Source: Parendozoicomonas haliclonae (GTDB taxonomy: Bacteria > Pseudomonadota > Gammaproteobacteria > Pseudomonadales > Endozoicomonadaceae). Taken from it: a stretch of DNA of 64,000 nucleotides. The position numbers were made by a program, and so were the translations under genes. This document shows positions 1 to 7,481 of the stretch, piece by piece; positions within the stretch are counted from its first letter, which is position 1, and each line of letters begins with the position of its first letter. Below the pieces are notes generated by a model. It worked only from the letters and a program-made list of their open reading frames with translations. It had not been told where the DNA came from and did no database searches. Location of the stretch: assembly GCF_900174585.1 (NCBI RefSeq), contig NZ_FWPT01000011.1, positions 124,001 through 188,000 on the forward strand. Reading direction: 5' to 3'.

Positions 1-293
1 TGAAAGAATCCGTGAAGATTGCGGCAGGCAGTGAAGATGCTGCGTCTATGCGGGATATGGCACAGGCTGTGCCTATGGCGCTGGCATTGAGCCTTTCCTC
101 TTATATTGGTGAATCGGCCTGCCACCCTGTGCCCCTGCTAGGTGCTATTGCCGGGGCACTCACCGGTCGCCTTGCCATTGGCGTCGCCAGCAACCTGCTG
201 GAAAAGATGATTGAAGAGAAAAGCTCACAGGCCAGAGCCTTGCCTTTCAGCCAACCTGATAACGTTTCGGTCAAACTTCTGAAGCAGAGCTGA
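1..293 (+). CDS. C-terminal fragment of an unidentified protein
   Basis: The reading frame is open from the window edge to a TGA at 291-293, so only the last ~97 residues are visible. The GTG at 12 need not be a start, since the frame continues upstream of it. The fragment has a small-residue-rich stretch (VPMALALSLSSYIGES, then PVPLLGAIAGALTGRLAIG) that looks like helix-packing or membrane-associated sequence, followed by a polar tail. I do not recognise the family. It lies on the same strand as the lipoprotein gene that follows 73 bp later. Confidence 0.45.
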   Translation, partial: KESVKIAAGSEDAASMRDMAQAVPMALALSLSSYIGESACHPVPLLGAIAGALTGRLAIGVASNLLEKMIEEKSSQARALPFSQPDNVSVKLLKQS

Positions 294-366
294 CCAAGAA
301 TTCTTTCTAAGGCGATGATAAGATTGAACGACAATAACAAAACAATAACAGGGAATGTGATCTTCA

Positions 367-1227
367 ATGCTTGTACATCGCCTTCCATTTTTTGCTGCTC
401 TAACTGTATTTAGCCTTGTACTGGCAGGATGTACCGGGAAGCAGAATCATTCGGCTTTTATTCAGCAAAAGGCGCAATCAATTAATGCGTCTGCAGAGGT
501 TATCCAAGGCGGCGATTTCCAGCTGCAAACCCTGCAGATAATGCCTGGCCAGCAGAAAACCCTGCGTGTTTATATTGAAGGTGACGGCAAAGCCTGGGCC
601 AGACGTAATCGCCCTTCTTCAGACCCGACCCCAGACAATCCTTTGTCCCTGAATTTGATGGCTGCAGACCCGGTATCGGACAAAGCCTATATAGCCCGCC
701 CCTGCCAGTATGTGATGAGCCAGAACTGCTCTATCAGTATCTGGACCGACCTTCGCTATAGCCAACAGGCTGTGGATTCCATCAATCAGGTTCTTGATTC
801 CCTTAAGAGCAAAGGGGCTTATGAGAAGCTGGAACTGGTCGGCTTTTCCGGTGGTGCCGCTCTGGCTCTTTTGGCAGCTGTCGAGCGACGGGATATCTCC
901 GCCATCCGCACTGTTGCCGGCAACCTTGACCCGGCTTATGTGAACCGTCTCCATAATGTTTCCTTTATGCCTGCCGCTTTGAGTCCGGTAAAAAACACTC
1001 GGGAGCTGGATGATGTACCACAGCTGCACTTCTTCGGCTCTGAAGACTCTGTCATTCCTCCTGAAGTCTATGCCGCTTACCGCACCTGGTTTGGCAAGCA
1101 GGACTGCATCAAAGGGATGGAAGTGAAAGGGGCTGACCACTCGGATGGCTGGCTGGAACAGTGGCCAGAACTTCTGGCTGTTGCGGTTCCACAATGTCTG
1201 TCCACACCGCCAAAGCTTCAACCGTAG
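367..1227 (+). CDS. Lipoprotein alpha/beta-hydrolase (putative esterase/lipase)
   Basis: A 286-residue protein with a lipoprotein signal: hydrophobic segment 6-20 and lipobox LAGC with Cys22, so probably anchored at the envelope. The hydrolase core shows a nucleophile elbow GFSGG with Ser161, a candidate acid Asp227 in the segment GSEDSVIPP, and a candidate base His258 in GADHSDGW, all in the normal order for an alpha/beta hydrolase. The sheet strand LELVG directly before the elbow also fits. Family knowledge supports ester hydrolysis, but the substrate cannot be inferred. It is followed by another exported protein on the same strand, 85 bp away. Confidence 0.72.
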   Translation: MLVHRLPFFAALTVFSLVLAGCTGKQNHSAFIQQKAQSINASAEVIQGGDFQLQTLQIMPGQQKTLRVYIEGDGKAWARRNRPSSDPTPDNPLSLNLMAADPVSDKAYIARPCQYVMSQNCSISIWTDLRYSQQAVDSINQVLDSLKSKGAYEKLELVGFSGGAALALLAAVERRDISAIRTVAGNLDPAYVNRLHNVSFMPAALSPVKNTRELDDVPQLHFFGSEDSVIPPEVYAAYRTWFGKQDCIKGMEVKGADHSDGWLEQWPELLAVAVPQCLSTPPKLQP

Positions 1228-1312
1228 CTGTAATAAGAGGCTCTGCAAACCGCCGGATTCTGCACTACTTTTGAGACCTTAATATCTAATTACAACGATA
1301 TTCAGGGATCCC

Positions 1313-2110
1313 ATGATGGCAGGCTTTGGATCAGGCAAGCTGTTTGTGTGGCTCAAGCTCACACTGCTCACAACTCTTGTTTTCTTATTTCCCATAGCTG
1401 TTTCAGCGATTGAGAAAGAACAGCCAGGCTTTTTCCTGTCTGGGCAGTTCTGGCGTGCCGCTGCTGTACAAAAGACCTCAACTGGCTGGCAACATATTTA
1501 TCACTGCAGCGGTTGCGAAGGAGCCTCTTCCCTAACCATCACCACCTCAACCGACCTGACAACAGGCAATCATATTCACGATGAATTGGATCGCAGCTAT
1601 GCCAGCCTCGAAACCAAACAGGAGCACGATAGCGGCCATACCCTGTTTTCCATCCTGCAGGCTACCGATCCACTTTCTTCTATCAGCCCTAACCGGGTTT
1701 TGGTACTTGGCGTTCGATACCCTGCGGTAAGAAGTGGTTACTGGCACCACCTTGAACTGGTGATAGAAACGACAAGAGAGACGGAAGAACAAAACATAGC
1801 CGCTCGCTGGAAGAGTCTGCTTGGGCATGTTGGGATTAACCAGCAATCTCTTACTCTCCACCCCAAAGAAGAGGCTGTAACAGCAATAAATATCGCATCA
1901 CCAGACCAAAGCTGGTTCAGTGATCTGGTCGAGACCGTTGGGGCAGGGAATTTGATAGCGGGGACAGCCATTACCACGACAGGCCTGTTATTGCTGGGTG
2001 CACAAATCGCACTTGGTGCGGCTAATGTTCGAGGCCCCTGTGGCAAGCCGCTTGGACAGTGCCCTTGTACTAAAAAGGCTTTACGGGCTGCCGGCCTTCC
2101 AGCGCTTTGA
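1313..2110 (+). CDS. Exported protein of unknown function with C-terminal membrane segment
   Basis: A 265-residue protein I do not recognise. It starts with a Sec-type signal (hydrophobic residues about 10-30, ending IAVSA). The middle is a soluble domain containing a HCSGC pair. Near the C-terminus lies a hydrophobic stretch (IAGTAITTTGLLLLGAQIAL), followed by a short cysteine-rich tail with cysteines in the pattern CGKPLGQCPC. The ATG at 1313 is preceded by AGGGA as a ribosome binding site. The layout suggests a periplasmic domain tethered by its C-terminus. It is convergent with the DUF1513 gene, 18 bp away. Confidence 0.5.
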   Translation: MMAGFGSGKLFVWLKLTLLTTLVFLFPIAVSAIEKEQPGFFLSGQFWRAAAVQKTSTGWQHIYHCSGCEGASSLTITTSTDLTTGNHIHDELDRSYASLETKQEHDSGHTLFSILQATDPLSSISPNRVLVLGVRYPAVRSGYWHHLELVIETTRETEEQNIAARWKSLLGHVGINQQSLTLHPKEEAVTAINIASPDQSWFSDLVETVGAGNLIAGTAITTTGLLLLGAQIALGAANVRGPCGKPLGQCPCTKKALRAAGLPAL

Positions 2111-2128
2111 TTAGGGAGTGCTGAGGAG

Positions 2129-3244
2129 TCAGGCTGAGATCATATGATTATCCCAACTGGTATCGGGATAGTGGATTCTTGAAGTTTCACTCACATCATC
2201 CCCCACCCGCTGATAACTGATCAGCTCTCCCAGACCGTTGCTGACGATGGCGCTGTTTACACCTGTCACCGCGATACCGGCCACATCACGCACAGGAAAG
2301 CGTCTCAACAAAGAACGACTGGCCAGATCCCAGAACTGAACAATATTGCCGCGAGGGGAAGTAATCACCGCTGTCTGGTTATCCGGAAAACAGGCAACAC
2401 TCGCCACATACTGCCCCAGACTTAACCAATGCTCATCAGAACCGTTCATTGCCTGTACAGACTCGCCCCGTCGATGCATTCCAACCAGCGGATGGATATC
2501 TGTTTTCTCGCCTTGGTACTGAGCACCAAACACAACGGTTCCATCGGGTGAAACATCAAGATGCCGTATGCTTAACTGGTGATGACCAAAGCGCTGCTCT
2601 TCCAGCAGCTCTCCCGTCTGACGATCCACATAACTCAGTGAGGGAAACATGGTATCCAGATTCAGCTTCTTTCTTGGGGTCTCAGGGTGAGTCAGTATTC
2701 CACCATTGGCCACCACCAAGGTTTTTCCATCAGGATGCAGGCAGAGCTGATGACACCCCACTCCATGGGAGGACAGTTCAGCTTCTCGCTTCCAGGTCAC
2801 CGTGTTATAAACCCCGATAACCCCATGGCCACTTTCATAATTATTTTCTGTGGTATACAGCCAGTCACCATCAGGACTGAACACACCGTGCCCAAAGAAA
2901 TGCCGGTTATCTTCAGCTGATAAGGTATGAATCAGGGAACGTGTTTCCAGATCGACTACATACATACGCCGCCCAGGGCGGCGGTCATGACAAACAGCGG
3001 TTTGACCCAAAGGATGAAGGCTAATTCCATGAGCCCGGGCAGGAATCGGCAAGGTAAATTGCTGGAAGACTTCGCCGGAAAATATCCGAATCGAATAATC
3101 ACCCTTTCGATTGCGTGCCACACTCAGCAACGGTGTGTTGGCAGTCCGACCGCAGCCGGAAAGAAGACTTCCACCCGCGCCTGCAGCACCGCTTATTAAC
3201 AGCCCAGAGATAAACTGACGACGGGTGACAACAGATAAACTCAT
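2129..3244 (-). CDS. DUF1513 beta-propeller Tat lipoprotein, last gene of the Fur-controlled operon
   Basis: A 371-residue protein. The N-terminus carries a twin-arginine motif (TRRQFISG, Arg8-Arg9) followed by a lipobox LLSGC with Cys31, so it should be exported folded by Tat and lipidated. The rest resembles a repeated-blade propeller, with recurring units such as FSPDGDWLYTTEN, LHPDGKTLVVANG and VSPDGTVVFGA, typical of DUF1513. Tat export would fit a cofactor or metal inserted in the cytoplasm. It is 41 bp downstream of the second imelysin gene on the same strand. Clusters of imelysin, DUF1111 and DUF1513 genes are known from pseudomonads as iron-regulated, but the molecular role of DUF1513 is not established. 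Confidence 0.82.
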   Translation of the reverse strand: MSLSVVTRRQFISGLLISGAAGAGGSLLSGCGRTANTPLLSVARNRKGDYSIRIFSGEVFQQFTLPIPARAHGISLHPLGQTAVCHDRRPGRRMYVVDLETRSLIHTLSAEDNRHFFGHGVFSPDGDWLYTTENNYESGHGVIGVYNTVTWKREAELSSHGVGCHQLCLHPDGKTLVVANGGILTHPETPRKKLNLDTMFPSLSYVDRQTGELLEEQRFGHHQLSIRHLDVSPDGTVVFGAQYQGEKTDIHPLVGMHRRGESVQAMNGSDEHWLSLGQYVASVACFPDNQTAVITSPRGNIVQFWDLASRSLLRRFPVRDVAGIAVTGVNSAIVSNGLGELISYQRVGDDVSETSRIHYPDTSWDNHMISA

Positions 3245-3285
3245 CGTTGCTATGTATGCGTTTTATGCATTTTATGCGTTAGAGG

Positions 3286-4452
3286 CTAATCACCATCATT
3301 GGAATTAAAGCCAAGCGGAATCCCCAGCTTGTCCGGCACCTTGCCGGCAAAAAGATTCTTTATACGGCTTATACCAAATAACAGAGACGACAAGACCTCA
3401 CGACGCTCTGGATCCACAACAGCATCTTTCAAGGAGATATTTTCGAGCGGCTTTGAAGCCAGAATTTTATCTACCTCGTCGTAGGCAATACTGATTTCTT
3501 CAGCCAGTTGACGGGATTCTTCATCGACAGATGCCAGGCGTTCATCAAGGCCGTAACCTTCACCGCCTTCATAAAGCTTGCGGGTTGAGGCTATCACGGC
3601 TCGGAGATTATCCAGGGAATAACCACTGCGCCAGGACTCCGACATATAGGGATTACCATGCTGGTCGGTTTTCCCAAGGGGCATGGAGAGTTTGCGGATA
3701 GCTGTTTCCAGAGTGGTATGCAGGCTGCTGACCAGCAACGCGCTAACCTGTGGGTAACTTTCTTCCGTGGCGGGAACAGCATCAGCCAGTGCCTTCAACT
3801 CTTCCGGATAGCGATCTTCGCCCTGTTGCCACCAACGGCTCAGACGCTCGGCATTACGCTGCATATCCTGAATCACAACCTGCAGATATTCACAGCGCAC
3901 AGGCTCGGCAATCTTTTCCTTGGCTTCAGGGTCAAAGAGCAGATATTCGGCCGCACCAAAGCCCCGGGAAACGACACTGACCTTCCCTATGGAAGCAGGC
4001 GTCCAACCTGCTTCACTTTGACTTCCACGACGAATTTCTGATTCCACTTTCCGGTGTATCAGGTTCTTCTTATCCGGCCAGAACTGGAACTTCCAGGCCA
4101 TGCTGTCCATGGTCACAGGGCCAAAGTTAACGACACTGGCAGATTGCCAGTTCAACATACTCTGATGCCATTGCTGCTGAACGCCAGCAAGGCCACCAGC
4201 AGAGGGAGCAGAACAAAACGAGCTCGCACTGCTGTGGAACTCTTTCAGGCCGACAACCAGATCGTTATAAAGTGGCTGAGCAACGGCTGTTGTGCTTTCA
4301 GCAAGCTGCAACTCACTGGATGGGGGCTTAGGCTGGCAACCGGACAACAGAAAAACGCTGCACAGGCCCAGGCACAAACACTGGGACAGGAGCGACTTAC
4401 GCCCTGTCATTACCCGTCCGGAGAAGGTGCTGTTGTTTACAACTGGCTTCAT
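3286..4452 (-). CDS. Imelysin-family lipoprotein lacking the canonical motif histidine
   Basis: A 388-residue imelysin (peptidase M75) family lipoprotein. The long N-terminal region ends in a lipobox LLSGC (Cys39). An internal ATG at 4410 would give a more usual signal peptide and is an alternative start. In the position of the family motif GxHxxE this protein reads GFGAAE (Gly164, Gly166, Glu169), so the histidine is replaced by glycine, unlike the paralogue encoded at 6031-7347. Imelysins are all-helical periplasmic or outer-membrane proteins tied to iron uptake. This divergent copy may bind metal differently or act as a structural partner. It is 49 bp downstream of the DUF1111 gene and 41 bp upstream of the DUF1513 gene. 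Confidence 0.82.
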   Translation of the reverse strand: MKPVVNNSTFSGRVMTGRKSLLSQCLCLGLCSVFLLSGCQPKPPSSELQLAESTTAVAQPLYNDLVVGLKEFHSSASSFCSAPSAGGLAGVQQQWHQSMLNWQSASVVNFGPVTMDSMAWKFQFWPDKKNLIHRKVESEIRRGSQSEAGWTPASIGKVSVVSRGFGAAEYLLFDPEAKEKIAEPVRCEYLQVVIQDMQRNAERLSRWWQQGEDRYPEELKALADAVPATEESYPQVSALLVSSLHTTLETAIRKLSMPLGKTDQHGNPYMSESWRSGYSLDNLRAVIASTRKLYEGGEGYGLDERLASVDEESRQLAEEISIAYDEVDKILASKPLENISLKDAVVDPERREVLSSLLFGISRIKNLFAGKVPDKLGIPLGFNSNDGD

Positions 4453-4501
4453 GATCTGGTTGTTTTATTTCGTTATGTTTTTATTAACGCTGGCAGTTAC
4501 G

Positions 4502-5926
4502 TTACAGGGATTCAAGGAACCGTAGCAAAGCTTTTCTTTCCGAAGGCAACATGGCTACGACCAGATCTCTGGATTTTTGTGCTTCACCACCATGCCAGAG
4601 TACCGCTTCCAGCAGCGTTCTTGCCCGACCATCATGCAGGAAGGTCGCTTCTTTGCTAACCGTTTGTGCCAACCCGATACCCCACAATGGAGGTGTCCGC
4701 CACTCCTGCCCATTGGCCAGAAACTCAGGGCGGTTGTCTGCAAGATCTTCGCCCATATCGTGCAAAAGCATATCGGTATATGGCCAGATTTTCTGGCCTG
4801 CCAGCTGTGGCGTAGCCGCTTTGTCCTGAGTGGTATAGGACGGCGTGTGGCAACTGCCACATTGACTGCCTATAAACAGCTGCTTACCTTTCAGAACCTG
4901 TGGATCAGCCACATCCCTACGCCCCGGGACGGCCAGATGCTGGGTATAAAACGTCACATGCCCAAGGATTTTGTCCGTCACTTCATGTTCACCGCCATCA
5001 GGTGCATTCAAGCACTCTGTCTGAGGTGCTGTGCAATCATCACGGAACAGTGTGGAGGTAATTCCCATATCGCCGGCAAAGGCTCCGGCATTTTGTTGCT
5101 CCAGGGTCGGCATACCAGCCTTCCAGCCAAACCGGCCAAGCACAGGCTCTTTAGCGCGTTCACTCTTAACCCAGTTGGCTCGGCCGGATATGCCATCATC
5201 ATTGCTGTCATCCGGGTCGGCCTGAGCCAATATATCCTGCTCCGCAACAGCTTCCAGCAGACCAAGACCGATCATCGGTGGAGCAACACGGGGAGATATC
5301 TGTAGGTCGCCTGCAAACGCACCATAGCCTGGATTTACTAATGAGAAGGCTGGCTCACGCAGCTCCACCTCTTCGCCACCCTCCAGTTGAACGATTTTGG
5401 TCTTATACTCAACATTAATCTGCCCTTCCGGTTTAACTCCCGGAATCGCAAAATCCTGCAACTGCCCACCATAGATCGGGTCTGGAAGCACACCGTGAGT
5501 ACGAATCCGTTCTTCCTCCTCAGTCGAACTTGCCGGACGACTGAGCCGGATCAGCATTGAAACCGCGTGTATATCATTTTCAAGCGGTGCATGGCCTCGC
5601 CCATCTTTGATATGGCAGTTCTGACACCCATTGGTATTCATTAACGGACCAAGACCATCCCGTGCGGTTGTTGAGGCCGGTGATTCAACCCAGGGGTTTT
5701 TAAAGAAACTGTTGCCGACTTTAAAATCCAGCTGGCCTGCAAAGCCAAGATTGGCAGCGGGTAGAGAATAAGCATTACGGCTGACATCAAAGACTGTGGT
5801 CGCACCGCCGGAAAGGTGTTCTGTTGGATCTGGCTTTGGAGGAAATATTAGATCGCAGCCGGTAGTGACAAGACCCGCTGCGATAAGAGAAGCCACAGCG
5901 AAAGCTGGGATCAGGCGGCATTTCAT
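4502..5926 (-). CDS. Di-heme oxidoreductase family (DUF1111) c-type cytochrome lipoprotein
   Basis: A 474-residue lipoprotein (lipobox VTTGC, Cys24) with two heme c attachment motifs, CQNCH at 101-105 and CGSCH at 356-360. The family was formerly called thiol oxidoreductase and is related to di-heme peroxidases of the MauG type. The protein should lie in the periplasm, membrane-anchored. Its position between two imelysin genes in an operon headed by a Fur-box promoter points to redox handling of iron, for example ferric/ferrous conversion next to an imelysin binding protein. That role is inference. A perfect hairpin (5978-6006) separates it from irpA upstream. Confidence 0.86.
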   Translation of the reverse strand: MKCRLIPAFAVASLIAAGLVTTGCDLIFPPKPDPTEHLSGGATTVFDVSRNAYSLPAANLGFAGQLDFKVGNSFFKNPWVESPASTTARDGLGPLMNTNGCQNCHIKDGRGHAPLENDIHAVSMLIRLSRPASSTEEEERIRTHGVLPDPIYGGQLQDFAIPGVKPEGQINVEYKTKIVQLEGGEEVELREPAFSLVNPGYGAFAGDLQISPRVAPPMIGLGLLEAVAEQDILAQADPDDSNDDGISGRANWVKSERAKEPVLGRFGWKAGMPTLEQQNAGAFAGDMGITSTLFRDDCTAPQTECLNAPDGGEHEVTDKILGHVTFYTQHLAVPGRRDVADPQVLKGKQLFIGSQCGSCHTPSYTTQDKAATPQLAGQKIWPYTDMLLHDMGEDLADNRPEFLANGQEWRTPPLWGIGLAQTVSKEATFLHDGRARTLLEAVLWHGGEAQKSRDLVVAMLPSERKALLRFLESL

Positions 5927-5977
5927 AATTATTGTCTGACTGTTTTTATACGACTTTATATTTCTATAACAAAATCA

Positions 5978-6006
5978 CAAAGCCGCCCGAGAGTCAGGCG
6001 GCTTTG
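5978..6006 (-). terminator. Intercistronic hairpin between irpA and the DUF1111 gene
   Basis: A perfect 10-bp inverted repeat (CAAAGCCGCC / GGCGGCTTTG) with a 9-nt loop, just after the irpA stop codon in the direction of transcription. On the minus strand it is followed by only a short broken U-run, so it is probably a partial terminator or a 3'-end stabiliser that lets irpA outrun the three downstream genes. Confidence 0.6.
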
Positions 6007-6030
6007 AGTGGCTTTTGTCTCTGAATTCTA

Positions 6031-7347
6031 TCAGAAGGTGTGGTCAGCCGTATCAGGGTTCAGGTTTTGAATCCCGATAGTACGAGCCAGCTCTTCGATA
6101 CCGGAAGTTTCTTGAACCAAAGCGTCGATGGCGTTTTTCACCAGAGCATTGCCCTGATCGTTACCGGCGGCAATCAGCTGATCAAAAGCCTGGCCATTTT
6201 CTGCTGATTCAACCAGAGCCATCAGTGCTTTTTCGCTGTCACCGAACATTCCGGAAATGCGGTTCTGAGCATCTGTATTCGCCTCACCCAGCATATCTTG
6301 CAGAGATGGGCCGGAAACCACATCACCCGTTGATGTGGTGAAGCTGCCGGTAAAGACATTCTGAATGCCTTTAGCGTTATAGAAGTGGGAGTTGTGCGTG
6401 TTATCACTGAAGCAATCGTGCTCGTCTTCAGTAGAACCGGCTTCCAGAGCGACCTTCATACGCTCACCCGCCAGCTCGCCCAGCGCCAGGCTGCCCATAC
6501 CAAACAGCATACGACGCAGGGATTCTTCTTCCTTAAGGGCAATGAAAGTTTGACGATAGTTATCGGCAGAACCTGCTTCCCACTGGCCCACCATGTACTC
6601 GAGATCAGCCACCAGCAGATCAGCGGCTGCGATCAGGTACTCACCACGACGCTCACAGTTTCCATTGGTGCAATCATCACCTTTGGCATAATCGCTGACG
6701 CTGCGTTGACCAGCACCAGCTTCAGTACCATTCAGATCCTGTCCCCACAGAAGGAATTCGATAGCATGGTAGCCAGTAGCAACGTTGGCCTCGCTACCAC
6801 CCAGCTCATTCAGGCTGGCCAGCAGCTCAGGAGTAATGCTGGAGATATCCAGATTCTCAGTACCTACGTTCAGTGAGGTGTTGGCAATAATATTGGCGGT
6901 TGCGCCCACATTACCAAGCTCACTGTCGTACTTACCGGCATCGACATAATCAATCAGGCCTTCATCCAGTGGCCAGGCATTCAACTGACCTTCCCAGTCA
7001 TCAACAACCGGATTACCAAAACGGTAGACTTCACTCTGCTGGTAAGGAACCCGTGCAGCCAGCCAGGCGCTTTGGGCTTTATCCAGGTTTTCCTGAGTGG
7101 GGTTATCAACAAGAGTCTGAAGAGCTGTGCGCAGTTCTTTTGCCGTTTTCAGAGAGTCGGCAAACGTGGCGTGAGCAAGGTCTGCATAATTATTAATAAC
7201 GTCTGCAGTTTTGATCTTGTTCTCTGTCTGAACAGTTTGCTCTGTTTGAACTTCAGCTGCAGCCTGAGTTGTTTGTTCTTCCTGACTACAACCTGCAAGA
7301 AATGATGCAGCAGCAACGGCCAGAACTGTCTTCTTAAAGACTCCCAT
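6031..7347 (-). CDS. irpA: Imelysin-family iron-regulated lipoprotein, first gene of operon
   Basis: A 438-residue imelysin/peptidase M75 family protein with lipobox LAGC (Cys20). The family motif GxHxxE is intact as GYHAIE (Gly192, His194, Glu197). Family members (IrpA, IcmP/PA4370, EfeO-like) are iron-regulated envelope proteins thought to bind or deliver iron. The start ATG at 7347 is preceded by a strong GGAGGGG site. A promoter with a Fur box overlapping its spacer and -10 lies about 40 bp upstream (7386-7413), so the gene should be derepressed in low iron. It heads the operon irpA, DUF1111, second imelysin, DUF1513. Older literature calls related proteins insulin-cleaving peptidases; protease activity is doubtful. 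Confidence 0.88.
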   Translation of the reverse strand: MGVFKKTVLAVAAASFLAGCSQEEQTTQAAAEVQTEQTVQTENKIKTADVINNYADLAHATFADSLKTAKELRTALQTLVDNPTQENLDKAQSAWLAARVPYQQSEVYRFGNPVVDDWEGQLNAWPLDEGLIDYVDAGKYDSELGNVGATANIIANTSLNVGTENLDISSITPELLASLNELGGSEANVATGYHAIEFLLWGQDLNGTEAGAGQRSVSDYAKGDDCTNGNCERRGEYLIAAADLLVADLEYMVGQWEAGSADNYRQTFIALKEEESLRRMLFGMGSLALGELAGERMKVALEAGSTEDEHDCFSDNTHNSHFYNAKGIQNVFTGSFTTSTGDVVSGPSLQDMLGEANTDAQNRISGMFGDSEKALMALVESAENGQAFDQLIAAGNDQGNALVKNAIDALVQETSGIEELARTIGIQNLNPDTADHTF

Positions 7348-7385
7348 TATTATCCCCTCCTTGATTAATTAATAATTTTTCAGAA

Positions 7386-7413
7386 ATTATAATGAGAATG
7401 ATTTTCATTACAA
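7386..7413 (-). promoter_or_regulatory. Fur-box promoter of the irpA operon
   Basis: On the minus strand a -35 TTGTAA (7413-7408) and -10 TATAAT (7391-7386) are spaced 16 bp. The plus-strand segment 7388-7406, TATAATGAGAATGATTTTC, matches the 19-bp Fur consensus at 15 of 19 positions by my count and covers the -10 and spacer, a classic repressing position. Confidence 0.82.
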
Positions 7414-7426
7414 TGCAAAATTAACA

Positions 7427-7469
7427 ACGCCTTTGGCTGTTTCCTTTAAGCAGAAACAACCAAAGGCGT
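7427..7469 (-). terminator. Terminator of the choice-of-anchor I gene
   Basis: Inverted repeat with 17-bp arms (7427-7443 and 7453-7469, one non-Watson-Crick pair) and a 9-nt loop, starting 13 bp past the stop codon of the gene that ends at 7482. On the minus strand it is followed by TGTTAATTTT. It separates that gene from the irpA promoter. Confidence 0.7.
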
Positions 7470-7481
7470 AATTGCTGAGGG

